Origin: Neobacillus dielmonensis
GTDB taxonomy: Bacteria > Bacillota > Bacilli > Bacillales > Cytobacillaceae
Direction: 5' to 3'
Assembly (NCBI RefSeq): GCF_000612665.1
Contig: NZ_HG942065.1
Location: 1 to 64,000, forward strand
DNA length: 64,000 bases
This document shows, piece by piece, positions 35,925 to 47,638 of this stretch. The notes beneath the pieces were generated by a model. That model worked only from the letters and a program-made list of their open reading frames with translations, made no database searches and was not told the DNA's origin. The translations under genes were made by a program, and so were the position numbers. The number at the start of each line of letters is the position of its first letter. The stretch's first letter is position 1.

Positions 35925-37679
35925 TTAATTATGTAATTCCACCTTAAATACACTGCCTTTCCCCACTTCACTCTCCACACTGAGATTTCCATGGTGGGCC
36001 TCAACAATATGTTTAACAATGGCAAGTCCTAACCCTGTGCCTCCGGAGTTCCGACTTCTGGCACGGTCAACTCGGTAAAATCGTTCGAAAATTCTCGGTA
36101 TTTCCTTCTCTTCGATTCCTATCCCGGTGTCTTTAACCATCACCACCACAGAATTCTTATGTTCTACTAATTTTACGGTCACAACTCCGTGAGATGGTGT
36201 GTATGTAATAGCATTGGCAATTAAATTAATGAACACTTGCTTTAGACGGTCCACGTCCCCTCTAATAGCGACTGGACTTATTGGGCAAATCAAATCAAGA
36301 GAAATATTTTTTGTCTTTGCCTTTCCAGAAAGCAAGGTTACCACTTCTTCTAAAAGCTGGTGTAAGTTTAATTCCTGCTTGTTTAAGGTAAAGCTATGGG
36401 ACTCCAGTTTAGAAAGTTCCAATAAATCCTGGATGAGTGATTGAAGCCGGTCGCTTTCTTTTAAAATAATCGAAAGAAACGATTCCAGTGTCTCCTGGTT
36501 ATTCATTGCCCCGTCTAAGAGGGTCTCTGAGAACCCTTTAATTGAAGTAACAGGAGTCTTGAGTTCATGAGAAACATTTGCTACAAAATCCTTCCTCATG
36601 AGTTCCAAGTTTTTGAGTTCTGTGATATCGTGAAAAACCACTAAAACACCTTTCCAAACATTGTTTTTACCCATGATGGGAACTCCGTAAACATCGAAAT
36701 ATTTTCTTTGTATACCTAATGGAACATGTAATTGCTTGCTCACTTTGTGTTCTGTCCGGAATACTTCTGCAACGATTTGGCAAACTTCTACTTGGTCAAT
36801 GACTTCATAATAAAGTTTTTGTAAATAATCCGCAGATTGGACATGAAATAATTCGATATAGCCCTTATTGATCAGGTTAATATAGCCTCGACTGTCAATC
36901 AGAACTAGTCCTGCCCCGATATTTTCAATTAATGCCCTTAACCGGTCTTGCTGGATTTCCTGGTTTCTTTTCAGTTCTTGCAGGCCTTCCGCCAGCATAT
37001 TAATGGAGGATGCCAGTATTCCGGTTTCGTCTAACCTAACCGAGGAAGCGCGCGCTCGGTAATTTCCCTTTGCAAGTTCCTGTGCGGTTTTGGCAGCCTC
37101 TTCAATTGGCCTAGTATAGGATGAAGTAATACGATGTCCTAGATAAACGATCACAATTAACGCTAGTCCTAAACTAATGGAAAGAATCCACCAAATTTGC
37201 CCGTATGCCTGTTTAAGCTCATTTGTTTTAATGCTAAGAAAAATATAACCTTCCGTTAGTTCATCTTTCTTGATTGGTTCCCAATAATAATGAAAATCAA
37301 AGCCATCGCCCTCTTCAAACTTTTCATCCTGCTTCGGGCTTTTTTTGATTACTTCAGGAATAATTTCGCTTAAACCAGAATCAGCATTATTTTTCACCTT
37401 ACCAGTGTCATATAATATATTTCCCTCCGTATCGGTGACAGTTGCGCGAACGTGAAGAATATCACTGATGTCAAAAACAGCTTGTTGATTAAACGAATTT
37501 ATACCGCCATTTTCTTGAATATAAAAGCTAAGAAGGTTGTTATCAATTTTCAGCCTTTCATTGAATGATTGCAAATAATAACTCTTAAATAATTGGCCAA
37601 GCAATATTCCTAATCCAATTAAAACTGCAATAATCAGAGTAATTAAAGCAATAAAAAGCTTTGTTCGATATTTGGTCAT
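35925..37679 (-). CDS. phoR: Phosphate-sensing histidine kinase PhoR
   Basis: PhoR (584 aa) phosphorylates PhoP under phosphate starvation. Two membrane spans (about 8-30 and 160-182) enclose an extracytoplasmic sensor; then HAMP (about 183-235), PAS (about 245-355), the H-box DFVANVSHELKTPVTS with phospho-acceptor His371, and a C-terminal ATPase with N-box NLIANAITYTP and G-boxes VKDTGIGIEE and GGTGLGLAIVKH. The start codon overlaps the phoP stop by four bases. Confidence 0.96.
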   Translation of the reverse strand: MTKYRTKLFIALITLIIAVLIGLGILLGQLFKSYYLQSFNERLKIDNNLLSFYIQENGGINSFNQQAVFDISDILHVRATVTDTEGNILYDTGKVKNNADSGLSEIIPEVIKKSPKQDEKFEEGDGFDFHYYWEPIKKDELTEGYIFLSIKTNELKQAYGQIWWILSISLGLALIVIVYLGHRITSSYTRPIEEAAKTAQELAKGNYRARASSVRLDETGILASSINMLAEGLQELKRNQEIQQDRLRALIENIGAGLVLIDSRGYINLINKGYIELFHVQSADYLQKLYYEVIDQVEVCQIVAEVFRTEHKVSKQLHVPLGIQRKYFDVYGVPIMGKNNVWKGVLVVFHDITELKNLELMRKDFVANVSHELKTPVTSIKGFSETLLDGAMNNQETLESFLSIILKESDRLQSLIQDLLELSKLESHSFTLNKQELNLHQLLEEVVTLLSGKAKTKNISLDLICPISPVAIRGDVDRLKQVFINLIANAITYTPSHGVVTVKLVEHKNSVVVMVKDTGIGIEEKEIPRIFERFYRVDRARSRNSGGTGLGLAIVKHIVEAHHGNLSVESEVGKGSVFKVELHN

Positions 37680-38392
37680 TCTTCTCTTGGCTCCTCCAGC
37701 TTATAACCAAGACCGCGAATCGTCTTTATATAAGCAGGCTTTTTGGTGTCCTCCTCTATTTTTTCCCTTAAGTGTGAAATATGGACATCAACGATTCTAG
37801 TATCGCCAGCAAAGTCGTAATTCCAAACAGCACTTAGCAATTGGTCCCTCGTTAGTACTCTTCCTTTGTTTTGGGCAAGATAATGCAACAGTTCAAACTC
37901 CTTTAAGGTCAGCTCAAGCAGTCCGCCTTTAAAATATGCCTCATATTTGACTGGAAAAATCGTTAACTCTCCAATGACCAATTTACTGTCTTCCCTATCA
38001 TCATCCCCGGAAGCTTCGATTTGCACATTCGTTCTTCTAAGAATAGCCTTTACCCTGGCTATGACTTCTCTTGGACTAAAGGGTTTTACCATGTAATCAT
38101 CGGCACCTAACTCTAAGCCTAATATTTTATCGAGTTCGTCATCTTTAGCTGTTAACATTAATATAGGAGTCATAACTTTCTCTTGACGCAGTTGCTTGCA
38201 AACCTCTATTCCATCCATTTTCGGAAGCATGAGGTCCAAGATTATAATATCGGGTGTTTCCTGTTCTGCTAATTTCTTGCCGACTTCCCCATCCATTGCT
38301 GTTATGACATCATACCCAGCTTGTTCCAAATTGTATTGAAGTAACGTTACAATCGACTGTTCATCATCAACAACCAGCACCTTTGTACTCAT
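37676..38392 (-). CDS. phoP: Phosphate response regulator PhoP
   Basis: OmpR-type response regulator (238 aa). Receiver domain with Asp9/Asp10 and phospho-acceptor Asp53 (ILDLMLPKMDG), Lys of PFSPRE, and a C-terminal winged helix with VDVHISHLREKIEED and TIRGLGYKLE. It activates phosphate-scavenging and teichuronic acid genes in B. subtilis. A TATAAT box lies at about 38432-38437; a convincing -35 is not seen. Confidence 0.96.
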   Translation of the reverse strand: MSTKVLVVDDEQSIVTLLQYNLEQAGYDVITAMDGEVGKKLAEQETPDIIILDLMLPKMDGIEVCKQLRQEKVMTPILMLTAKDDELDKILGLELGADDYMVKPFSPREVIARVKAILRRTNVQIEASGDDDREDSKLVIGELTIFPVKYEAYFKGGLLELTLKEFELLHYLAQNKGRVLTRDQLLSAVWNYDFAGDTRIVDVHISHLREKIEEDTKKPAYIKTIRGLGYKLEEPREE

Positions 38393-38493
38393 CCAATCCC
38401 CGCCTTTGAAAGGTTATAACTTTTAGTTTCATTATAATATAAAACGCAGAAGTTTACTCGTACGCAAGTTTTTGTCATGCTGCTCCCAACCCG

Positions 38494-38531
38494 CAAAAAA
38501 AATTCGGGAGCTGAGCCCCCGAATTTTTTGG
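38494..38531 (-). terminator. Rho-independent terminator after mdh
   Basis: Minus-strand AATTCGGGGGC ... GCTCCCGAATT followed by eight T, immediately after the mdh stop codon. Confidence 0.92.
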
Positions 38532-38532
38532 C

Positions 38533-39471
38533 TTATACTAACACTTTCATGACATTCTTTACAGAATCTACAGACTTATCAAGTGCGGCCTTCTCTTCAG
38601 CCGTAAGCTCCAATTCGATTACTTTTTCGATGCCATTAGCACCAAGGATTGTTGGAACGCCAAGATAGATACCTTCATAGCCATACTCTCCTTCGAGGTA
38701 TGCGATGGAAGGAAGTACCCGACGCTGATTTTTTAGGATGGCTTCACACATTTCCACTAATGAAGCTGCCGGTGCGTAGTAGGCGCTGCCATTTCCAAGC
38801 AGGTTTACAATTTCACCGCCGCCTTTTCTTGTTCGCTCAACAATAGCATCTAGGCGATCTTTTGAGATTAATGTCTCTAACGGGATTCCGCCAGCATAAG
38901 AATAACGGACAAGCGGTACCATATCATCACCGTGTCCTCCTAATACAAAACCGGTAATGTCTTTTACTGATAGGTTCAATTCCTGTGCTACAAAGGTGCG
39001 GAAACGAGCGGTGTCAAGTACGCCAGACTGGCCAATTACTCGATTTTTAGGGAAGCCAGATTCTGCAAAAACAGTATATGTCATAGCATCCACAGGGTTT
39101 GTCAAAACGACGATGATACAATTCGGAGAATATTGAGCGATCTCTTTCGTTACACTTTTCATGATTTTTTGATTCGTCTGAACTAAGTCATCACGGCTCA
39201 TTCCAGGCTTGCGGGCAATACCTGCTGTAATGACAACAATATCTGAATCCTTTGTATCTTCATAATTGGAGGTGCCGACGATATTGGCATCAAAACCTTG
39301 AACCGGGCTTGCTTCAAGCATATCTAACGCTTTCCCTTTTGTAGGGTTTTCCATTTGCGGAATATCGACTAACACGACATCTCCCAGTTCTTTTTGAGCA
39401 AGTAAAAACGCTGTTGTAGCCCCTGTAAAACCGCCGCCAATCACAGAAATCTTTTTACGTTTCAATGACAT
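38533..39471 (-). CDS. mdh: Malate dehydrogenase
   Basis: LDH-like malate dehydrogenase (312 aa) of the TCA cycle. The nucleotide-binding motif [10 protein letters not shown] is at 12-21, NAD-selective Asp in VVLVDI, substrate arginines in [10 protein letters not shown], and the catalytic His in [11 protein letters not shown] near 177. Last gene of the citZ-icd-mdh cluster. It is separated from icd by a 231-bp structured spacer, so separate control or processing is possible. Confidence 0.97.
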   Translation of the reverse strand: MSLKRKKISVIGGGFTGATTAFLLAQKELGDVVLVDIPQMENPTKGKALDMLEASPVQGFDANIVGTSNYEDTKDSDIVVITAGIARKPGMSRDDLVQTNQKIMKSVTKEIAQYSPNCIIVVLTNPVDAMTYTVFAESGFPKNRVIGQSGVLDTARFRTFVAQELNLSVKDITGFVLGGHGDDMVPLVRYSYAGGIPLETLISKDRLDAIVERTRKGGGEIVNLLGNGSAYYAPAASLVEMCEAILKNQRRVLPSIAYLEGEYGYEGIYLGVPTILGANGIEKVIELELTAEEKAALDKSVDSVKNVMKVLV

Positions 39472-39524
39472 TATAGCTCATCCCCTTTGTTCGTATTAAA
39501 GATAGATAAAGCAGTAATCAAATT

Positions 39525-39695
39525 AGAAAAAGCGCCCGCAATTTAGTCCTTTTCACTCAGCAAGATATTTAAAAACAGCTCCCCTTTAAGTTGTTTTCTA
39601 TTTGCTGCCGTCAAAGTCTAATACGGGCGCTTTCGCATTTCTTACGGATTAGTCACCTTCGCTCTGGTTGCTCTTTAGGGCTCTCCAGTCAGCGA
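39525..39695 (-). ncRNA. Structured intergenic RNA or repeat between icd and mdh
   Basis: On the minus strand a 10-bp perfect outer stem AAAGCGCCCG (39624-39633) / CGGGCGCTTT (39529-39538) encloses nested pairings CAGCAA/TTGCTG (39602-39607 with 39558-39563) and AAAACA/TGTTTT. It ends CGGGCGCTTTTTC, like a terminator. A second hairpin CGCT..CTGG/CCAG..AGCG lies nearer icd. GCGCTTTTTCTA at its end is also found in the fadR leader (about 3428-3439). It may be an attenuator for mdh or a dispersed repeat. Confidence 0.5.
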
Positions 39696-39702
39696 GTGTG
39701 CA

Positions 39703-40971
39703 TTATTCCATATTTTTAATTAATTCATCGCCAAATTCAGAAGTTTTTACTTCTGTTGCTCCATCCATTAAGCGGGCAAAGTCGTAAGTAACCACTTTAG
39801 ATGCAATGGTTTTTTCCATGGATTTAACAATCATTTTAGCTGCTTCATTCCAGCCTAAGTGCTCAAGCATAAGAACACCGGATAAAATGACAGATGAAGG
39901 ATTCACTTTGTCTAATCCTGCATATTTAGGTGCAGTACCATGGGTTGCTTCAAAGATCGCATGTCCAGTTTCGTAGTTAATGTTAGCACCTGGTGCAATA
40001 CCGATACCACCTACTTGTGCAGCAAGTGCATCAGAGATATAGTCACCGTTTAGGTTCATAGTAGCTACTACATCAAACTCACGAGGACGTGTTAAGATTT
40101 GTTGTAGGAAGATATCTGCAATGGCATCTTTAACGATGATTTTGCCAGCTGCTTCAGCTTCTGCTTGAGCTTTATTTGCAGCTTCTGTACCTTGTTCAGC
40201 TTTGATGCGGTCATATTGAGCCCAAGTGAATACTTTATCACCGAATTCTTTTTCAGCAAGCTCGTAACCCCAGTTTTTAAATGCACCCTCAGTAAACTTC
40301 ATGATGTTACCCTTATGTACAAGAGTCAGGGATTTACGACCTTCTTTAATAGCGTAGTTTAGAGCGGCACGGACAAGACGGTTTGTGCCTTCCTCTGAAA
40401 CTGGTTTAATGCCAATTCCTGAAGTTTCTGGGAATCTAATTTTTTTGACACCCATTTCGTTCTGTAAGAAGTCTATTACTTTTCTTACCGCTTCAGAACC
40501 TTTTTCATATTCAATACCTGCATAAATATCTTCCGTATTTTCACGGAAAATGACCATATCCGTATCCTGAGGGCGTTTAACCGGTGAAGGCACTCCTTCA
40601 AACCATCTAACTGGACGCAAGCAAACGAAAAGATCTAGTTCTTGCCTTAATGCTACGTTAAGTGAACGGATACCGCCGCCTACAGGTGTCGTTAATGGAC
40701 CTTTGATGGCAATTAAATACTCATTAATCACATCAAGTGTTTCTTTAGGAAGCCATTCACCTGTTTGGTTGAAGGCTTTTTCTCCAGCCAAGACTTCTTT
40801 CCAAACTAATTTACGTTCGCCTTTATAGGCTTTTTCGACAGCAGCATCTAATACTCTGTATGAAGCTGCCCAAATATCTGGACCTGTACCGTCACCTTCG
40901 ATAAATGGAATAATTGGATTGTTAGGAACGTTTAATACCCCGTTTGTAACCGTAATTTTTTCGCCTTGCAT
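39703..40971 (-). CDS. icd: Isocitrate dehydrogenase (NADP+)
   Basis: Icd (422 aa) makes 2-oxoglutarate and [32 protein letters not shown] (about 105-131) contains the isocitrate-binding serine and arginines; [14 protein letters not shown], the Lys of [15 protein letters not shown], and [10 protein letters not shown]-type metal aspartates ([14 protein letters not shown]) are present. GGAGGGAGAACAACT precedes the ATG. Follows citZ by 136 bp. Confidence 0.97.
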   Translation of the reverse strand: MQGEKITVTNGVLNVPNNPIIPFIEGDGTGPDIWAASYRVLDAAVEKAYKGERKLVWKEVLAGEKAFNQTGEWLPKETLDVINEYLIAIKGPLTTPVGGGIRSLNVALRQELDLFVCLRPVRWFEGVPSPVKRPQDTDMVIFRENTEDIYAGIEYEKGSEAVRKVIDFLQNEMGVKKIRFPETSGIGIKPVSEEGTNRLVRAALNYAIKEGRKSLTLVHKGNIMKFTEGAFKNWGYELAEKEFGDKVFTWAQYDRIKAEQGTEAANKAQAEAEAAGKIIVKDAIADIFLQQILTRPREFDVVATMNLNGDYISDALAAQVGGIGIAPGANINYETGHAIFEATHGTAPKYAGLDKVNPSSVILSGVLMLEHLGWNEAAKMIVKSMEKTIASKVVTYDFARLMDGATEVKTSEFGDELIKNME

Positions 40972-41107
40972 AGTTGTTCTCCCTCCTAGTTATGTATAAA
41001 GCTTATAGACTTAATCAAAGGTTAGAGGGCTGCATACCCTCTAACCTTTGCAGTCAATCCTATTACACCAATTTTTTGACAAAAAGTAAAATGGAATCTT
41101 AAAAAAA

Positions 41108-42226
41108 TTAATCTCTTTGCTCAATTGGAACGTATTTTTGCATGCCAGGCCCAGTGTATTCCGCACGAGGACGGATTAACCGGTTGTTTGCGTATTGTTC
41201 CAAAATATGAGCCAGCCAGCCTGATACACGACTAACCGCAAAGATTGGTGTCATCAAATCATGATCGATTCCTAAACTGTGATAAACAGATGCTGAATAG
41301 AAGTCGACATTTGGCGGTAATTTCTTTTCGCCTGTGACAATGCTCTCAATTTTAACAGACATATCATACCAGTGCGGTTCACCAGTAAGTTCCGTTAATT
41401 TTTGGGACATTAGTTTTAAGTGTTTGGCACGAGGGTCACCATTCCGGTATACCCTGTGTCCAAAACCCATGATTTTCTCTTTGTTTGCCAATTTACCGCG
41501 AATATACGGCTCCACATTTTCTAAAGTTCCGATTTCTTTTAGCATCTTCATAACCGCTTCATTTGCACCGCCATGAAGTGGCCCTTTCAGTGCACCAATT
41601 GCGGACGTAATACCGGAATATACATCAGAAAGTGTTGCTACACATACACGAGCAGTAAAGGTAGAGGCATTTAATTCATGGTCTGCATGCAGGACAAGTG
41701 CTTTATCAATCGCTTCCACTGCAATTGGTTCAGGGTCATTGCCTGTCAGCATATAAAGGAAGTTAGCTGCAAAGCTTAAATCCTTTTTAGGTGCTATTGG
41801 CTCAAGCCCTTTTCTTACCCGAGCAAAGGCAGCCACAATGGAAGGCATTTTTGCCTGAAGACGGATGGCTTTACGGTAATTCGCATCTTCCTCCATAATA
41901 TCAGCCTCATCGTCATATAAACCTAGCAAGGACACAGCCGAACGAAGCGCTGCCATTGGATGGACCTTTTGAATTGGATACGTTTTAAAATGATTAATGA
42001 CTTCTTGAGGAAGTTCAGCGTTTTCGGAAAGCTGCTTTTTTAATTCAGCTAATTCTTCAACATTTGGCAGTTTAAGATGCCACAATAAATAAATAATTTC
42101 TTCAAAGCTAGCATTTTCAGCTAAATCATCAATGTTGTAGCCAACATAGGTTAGCGTGTCATCAATGATTGAACTAATTGATGATGTTGTGGCTACTACC
42201 CCTTCAAGACCGCGTGTTACTGTCAT
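41108..42226 (-). CDS. citZ: Citrate synthase
   Basis: CitZ (372 aa with the ATG at 42226, equal to B. subtilis) condenses oxaloacetate and acetyl-CoA. Catalytic histidines lie in ADHELNASTF and GFGHRVYRNGDPRAK, with the catalytic Asp in PNVDFYSASVYHSLG. A GGAGAGATATGG ribosome binding site precedes the ATG; a longer frame to 42268 is rejected. The 363-bp upstream gap is AT-rich, with TATAAG and TTGTAA elements near 42485-42505 that may be the promoter; no clear CcpC box could be assigned. Confidence 0.96.
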   Translation of the reverse strand: MTVTRGLEGVVATTSSISSIIDDTLTYVGYNIDDLAENASFEEIIYLLWHLKLPNVEELAELKKQLSENAELPQEVINHFKTYPIQKVHPMAALRSAVSLLGLYDDEADIMEEDANYRKAIRLQAKMPSIVAAFARVRKGLEPIAPKKDLSFAANFLYMLTGNDPEPIAVEAIDKALVLHADHELNASTFTARVCVATLSDVYSGITSAIGALKGPLHGGANEAVMKMLKEIGTLENVEPYIRGKLANKEKIMGFGHRVYRNGDPRAKHLKLMSQKLTELTGEPHWYDMSVKIESIVTGEKKLPPNVDFYSASVYHSLGIDHDLMTPIFAVSRVSGWLAHILEQYANNRLIRPRAEYTGPGMQKYVPIEQRD

Positions 42227-42588
42227 CCATATCTCTCCTTCACCTTTAAATTTCCCCTTACCCATCATAAAGACTTAAACCTTAGAACCCTTAGAGGATT
42301 CTAGTCAGGTTTGAAAGAAATAGCATAAGTAAGAATAAAAGCAGCTAATCTTAAAAAATATTTATCACTTTTATAGCCCTCAAATTTGACTGAGCGATTG
42401 CTCGCCCAAGCTGCAAAACCATGTATGCCCTTTCATTCAAGTAAATAATTCATTTGTGTAAATAAACAGTATTCCTATATAACTTATATAATAAAGGAAA
42501 CACTTACAAGCCTATTATAAACAATAATCAGACTTTTGTGAATGAAAAGCAATTGAAAACATTAAAAAATTATTATTTTAAAAAATAT

Positions 42589-43050
42589 CTAATGGAATAG
42601 TTCAAAAAATTTCATAGCTGAATAAGCAATTCCCGCGCCTATTAGCGGACCCACGGCAACACCTTTAAACAGGGAAACCGATAGAATTGTTCCTAGTACA
42701 AGTGCGGTTGTGATATGGGGATCATCTGCCAGCAGCTTGACACCGCCTTTTGCCAGGAGCGCCACAGCAATCCCGGAAAGAAGCGCAATCCACGCATAAA
42801 ACGATTTAAAGGCCCCGCTCAAATCTTTAAATCCAATATCCCCGCTGGCAATAGGCGCCAAAACAGCGATTGTTATAATGGTGACACCCCAGTTGATTCC
42901 TTTGGACTGGAGAATGGGGAACACCTTATCACCGACTCCTCCCGTCTTAATTAACAAAAGGATTAAAATCGCAATCATTAAGGAACTGTTTTTCGCAATA
43001 TACCCGATAACCAATAATAACATAAGAAATAATATTGATTCACTTACCAT
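42589..43050 (-). CDS. ytwI: DUF441 membrane protein YtwI
   Basis: 153-aa membrane protein with four or five spans and the DUF441 hallmarks KTGGVGDKVFPILQSKGINWGV and LLADDPHITTALVLGTILSVS. Function unknown. Placed between citZ and ytvI as in B. subtilis. Confidence 0.88.
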   Translation of the reverse strand: MVSESILFLMLLLVIGYIAKNSSLMIAILILLLIKTGGVGDKVFPILQSKGINWGVTIITIAVLAPIASGDIGFKDLSGAFKSFYAWIALLSGIAVALLAKGGVKLLADDPHITTALVLGTILSVSLFKGVAVGPLIGAGIAYSAMKFFELFH

Positions 43051-43189
43051 TAATAAACACCCATCCTTTCAGCAAAATTTTAAAGAACAAAGACTATAGT
43101 CTTCATTTTTCCCCTTTGGTAATTCATGCAGTTTTTCTCAAAAAGTGGTAAACTAAAGTTATCACCTTTCCAAAGAAAGGAGGAATAAT

Positions 43190-44299
43190 TTGAACCCAGC
43201 GTACATCAATAGAACAATCCGATTTCTTATTGTTATTGGCACGATTATAGTAGGAATTTTTTCATTGTATTATTTATCAAAGATAACCTACCCTTTTCTA
43301 ATTGGTTTAATCATTGCGCTGATGATTAATCCTCTTGTCAATTTCTTGGAAAGAAAGGCTAGAATGCCGAGGGCCCTTGCTGTATTAATCAGCCTTATCA
43401 TAATATTTGCAGTCTTCGCTGGGTTAATCACCCTTTTGGTTGCGGAACTTGTATCCGGAGCAGCTTATTTGTCAAAGGTCGTTCCTGAACATCTGGTTAA
43501 ATTCATCACATTTATAGAAGATTACTTTACCGCACAAATTATCCCTTTATATAATGATTTAACCAGGATGTTTAATAAATTGGACGCCGGACAGAAAGAT
43601 ACTATTATTGAAAACATCCAAAATGTCGGCACAAAAATCGGAAATACAGTAGGATCATTTATTCAAAACCTATTCGGCAATATTCCAAATATCTTGTCGT
43701 GGTTTCCAAATGCAGCCACCGTTCTGATTTTTTCATTATTAGCCACCTTTTTTATCAGCAAGGATTGGGGTCGGCTGAGAGCGGGAGCCAGTAAGCTGTT
43801 GCCGCAAAAAGCTAAAATGAGCTTTCACACCGTGTTTTCGGATTTAAAAATGGCTTTGTTTGGATTTATCAAAGCCCAATTGACCCTTATTTCAATCACT
43901 ACGGTGATTATTTTAATTGGTCTGTTAATCCTTCGCATCGATTACGCAATTACTATTGCTCTAATAGCAGGAATTGTTGATATTCTTCCTTATTTAGGGA
44001 CTGGTATTATTTTTGTCCCGTGGATCATCTACATGGCAATCAGTGGTAATATTGGTCTTGCCATTGGTCTAGGAGTGCTTTATTTAGTGGTCCTTGTGCA
44101 AAGACAAATTATGGAACCAAAAATTTTGTCTTCCAATATCGGCATGGATCCACTCGCAACACTTATTGCCTTATTTGCTGGCTTTAAACTGATTGGCTTT
44201 TTAGGGTTGATTGTCGGTCCGGTTAGTCTTGTTATACTTACTACACTTTATCGCGCTCGAGTTTTTCATGATCTATGGGCATATATCAAGGGTGATTAA
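43190..44299 (+). CDS. ytvI: AI-2E family transporter, sporulation protein YtvI
   Basis: 369-aa membrane protein with about eight spans (YtvI/PerM family). Pairs of N-terminal spans (11-33, 35-50, 62-85) are followed by a hydrophilic segment (about 95-165), and the C-terminal half holds the GIVDILPYLGTGIIFVPW signature near 260. B. subtilis YtvI is sporulation-associated; the transported substrate is unknown. The TTG start has AAAGGAGGAATAA upstream. A strong terminator follows. Confidence 0.9.
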   Translation: MNPAYINRTIRFLIVIGTIIVGIFSLYYLSKITYPFLIGLIIALMINPLVNFLERKARMPRALAVLISLIIIFAVFAGLITLLVAELVSGAAYLSKVVPEHLVKFITFIEDYFTAQIIPLYNDLTRMFNKLDAGQKDTIIENIQNVGTKIGNTVGSFIQNLFGNIPNILSWFPNAATVLIFSLLATFFISKDWGRLRAGASKLLPQKAKMSFHTVFSDLKMALFGFIKAQLTLISITTVIILIGLLILRIDYAITIALIAGIVDILPYLGTGIIFVPWIIYMAISGNIGLAIGLGVLYLVVLVQRQIMEPKILSSNIGMDPLATLIALFAGFKLIGFLGLIVGPVSLVILTTLYRARVFHDLWAYIKGD

Positions 44300-44303
44300 A
44301 AAA

Positions 44304-44338
44304 ACGTCAGCTCCCTTTTTGGAGCTGACGTTTTTTTA
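44304..44338 (+). terminator. Rho-independent terminator after ytvI
   Basis: Stem ACGTCAGCTCC (44304-44314) / GGAGCTGACG (44321-44330) followed by seven T. Confidence 0.93.
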
Positions 44339-44342
44339 TTAT

Positions 44343-44496
44343 GTCAAATTTGGCTGTTGATTTCCGCTCCAGTCGCTTAAGCGTTCCCGCGGGCAGTGCC
44401 GGTGAGACTCCTCGGCCCCGTACTCCCGCGAGAGTCGAGCGCCTTCCGCTCCAATCAACAGAGTTAAAAAAATCAAGATTATCGTTTAATAGAGCC
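44343..44496 (+). mobile_element. MITE-like GC-rich hairpin element between ytvI and pyk
   Basis: A 154-bp relative of the thrS-leader element, in the opposite orientation. Left part AATTTGGCTGTTGATTTCCG, GC-rich hairpin centre, and right part CGCTCCAATCAACAGAG then TTTAATAGAGCC, which aligns with the right end TTTAACACAGCC of the thrS copy. Identical 8-mers TTTATTAT flank it (44335-44342 and 44497-44504), although both are AT-rich and one includes the pyk stop codon. It fills the place of fxsA in other bacilli. Confidence 0.75.
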
Positions 44497-44500
44497 TTTA

Positions 44501-46264
44501 TTATAGTACACTTGCATGTCCGTTATAAACAATACCTCTTGTTGAATCCACTGTTACTTCTTGACCTTCTCTGAATAGGCTTAATGCCCCTTCTACACCA
44601 ACAATAACAGGGATGCCTAAGTTTAGGCCTACGACAGCCGCATGACTAGTAAGGCCGCCTTCCTCGGTGATCAGCGCACTGCACTTTTCAAGGGCAGGTA
44701 CCATCTCCCGGTCAGAACCGATCGTAACCAGAACAGAACCCGGTTTCACTTTTTCCAAAGCTTCACTGGAATTATGGGCAATCACTACTTTACCAAAAGC
44801 AGATTTTCTGCCAATTCCTTGTGCCTTTGCCAAAATATCTCCAACTACATGAATTTTCATCAGGTTTGTAGTGCCAGTCTCCCCTACCGGTACACCTCCA
44901 GTAATGACAACTAGGTCACCATGCTTAACAATACCGCTGTTTATGCTCTCTTCAACAGCTATATCCAACATTTCATCTGTTGTCGTTGCAACTCTCCCCA
45001 ACTGTGGAACAACGCCCCACACAAGAGCTAGCCGGCGGTATACTGGCTCATTTGCTGTCACAGCAACAATAGTAGATTCTGGACGATATTTCGCAATCAT
45101 TCTAGCTGTATGGCCACTTTCGGTAGAAGTAATAATAGCTTCAACATCTAAATTTAGAGCTGTATGTGCTACAGATTGAGCAACTGCATCGGTAAGATTA
45201 TGGTCGGTATTCTTACTGCGATTGGATAGAATTTCTTTATGATCTAGTGCCTGTTCCGCTCTCATAGCAATATTATGCATGGTTTGCACGGCTTCAACTG
45301 GATAAAGTCCTGCTGCTGTTTCGCCGGATAACATGATTGCATCAGTACCATCAAAGATAGCATTCGCAACATCACTTGCTTCGGCACGTGTCGGACGAGG
45401 ATTTCTTTGCATTGAGTCAAGCATTTGAGTAGCCGTAATAACCGGTTTTCCTAACGCATTACACTTTTTAATAAGTAATTTTTGAACAAGCGGAACCTCT
45501 TCAGCAGGTATTTCTACACCAAGATCGCCACGGGCTACCATCAAGCCGTCGGATACTTCCAAAATTTCATCAATGTTATCCACACCTTCCTGGTTTTCAA
45601 TTTTAGGAATGATGTGGATATGACCTGCATTGTTTTCTTCGAGTAATTGACGGATTTCTAATACATCTTTGGCTCGGCGGACAAATGAGGCTGCAATAAA
45701 GTCAATCCCTTGTTCAATACCGAAGAGAATATCATTTTTATCCTTTTCCGTAATTCCCGGCAAATTTACAGAAACCCCAGGAACATTCACACCTTTTTTA
45801 TTTTTTAATGTACCGCTATTAAGGATGCTAGTGTGAATTTCCCCCGCATCAGCATCAATTTTGGTTACTTCAAGACCAATTAATCCATCGTCTAAGAGAA
45901 TTTTAGAACCAACCTGAACATCATTAATTAAACCAGGATATGTAATAGAGAATTTCTCAAGCGTACCCTCAACTTCCGTCATTGAAACAATAATGGACTC
46001 TCCAGACTTCAGTTCAAGAGCTCCGTTTTGCATATTATGCGTCCTTATTTCAGGACCTTTTGTATCAAGTAAAATCGCTATATTTTTTCCGTTTGCACTG
46101 GCTGCTTCACGGATATTTTTAATTCGGCTGCCATGTTCTTCAAAGTCCCCATGGGAAAAATTTAACCGGGCAACGTTCATTCCGGCATTCATTAATTGTG
46201 TTAGTTTGTCTACTGTTTCACTTGCAGGACCAATTGTACAAACAATCTTTGTTTTGCGTAACAT
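44501..46264 (-). CDS. pyk: Pyruvate kinase with C-terminal PEP-utiliser domain
   Basis: Pyruvate kinase (587 aa) of the Bacillus type. The core (1-475) has the active-site segment [19 protein letters not shown] and [12 protein letters not shown]. The extra C-terminal domain (about 476-587) is homologous to phosphohistidine domains of PEP-utilising enzymes, with the Thr-Ser-His motif in [15 protein letters not shown]. It makes ATP and pyruvate at the end of glycolysis. Downstream of pfkA by 93 bp; a GGGCGCT/AGCGCC hairpin (about 46289-46322) lies in that gap. Confidence 0.97.
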   Translation of the reverse strand: MLRKTKIVCTIGPASETVDKLTQLMNAGMNVARLNFSHGDFEEHGSRIKNIREAASANGKNIAILLDTKGPEIRTHNMQNGALELKSGESIIVSMTEVEGTLEKFSITYPGLINDVQVGSKILLDDGLIGLEVTKIDADAGEIHTSILNSGTLKNKKGVNVPGVSVNLPGITEKDKNDILFGIEQGIDFIAASFVRRAKDVLEIRQLLEENNAGHIHIIPKIENQEGVDNIDEILEVSDGLMVARGDLGVEIPAEEVPLVQKLLIKKCNALGKPVITATQMLDSMQRNPRPTRAEASDVANAIFDGTDAIMLSGETAAGLYPVEAVQTMHNIAMRAEQALDHKEILSNRSKNTDHNLTDAVAQSVAHTALNLDVEAIITSTESGHTARMIAKYRPESTIVAVTANEPVYRRLALVWGVVPQLGRVATTTDEMLDIAVEESINSGIVKHGDLVVITGGVPVGETGTTNLMKIHVVGDILAKAQGIGRKSAFGKVVIAHNSSEALEKVKPGSVLVTIGSDREMVPALEKCSALITEEGGLTSHAAVVGLNLGIPVIVGVEGALSLFREGQEVTVDSTRGIVYNGHASVL

Positions 46265-46357
46265 TCAGTTTGCCTCCTATATTAAAGTGCCAAGCGCCCG
46301 TGAATGACATTCCCAAGGCGCTGTTAACTATTGATATTTAGTATATACAATCAACTA

Positions 46358-47347
<990 letters not shown>

Positions 47348-47585
47348 TTATGTAAAAATGCTCGTAGTAAATAATTAGTTTTTCTAGATTCAATACCTTT
47401 TTCTATTATTTACATAAAACCCTTGAATAATTATAAAATAACATGAAGAAATGCCTATAACAACTGATTTTCAATAGACGGAATAGTATGTTAACTGAAA
47501 GCGATTGATATTGTGTTTGTAAACGAAATCATTAGCTATTCAGTGAATTTTTTTCAACAATTTCATGAACAAGGTATAGAACAAG

Positions 47586-47618
47586 GAAAAACGTGCTCAG
47601 CTTCGGAGCACGTTTTTT
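47586..47618 (-). terminator. Rho-independent terminator after accA
   Basis: Minus-strand AAAACGTGCTC ... GAGCACGTTTTT, 21 bases after the accA stop codon. Confidence 0.92.
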
Positions 47619-47638
47619 CAGGTGGTGGCTGAGTCCTA

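Noticed and set aside
42226-42588. CcpC box upstream of citZ
   Set aside because: ATAA and TTAT half-sites occur near 42475-42490 but not with the required 7-bp spacing; the AT-rich context makes chance likely.
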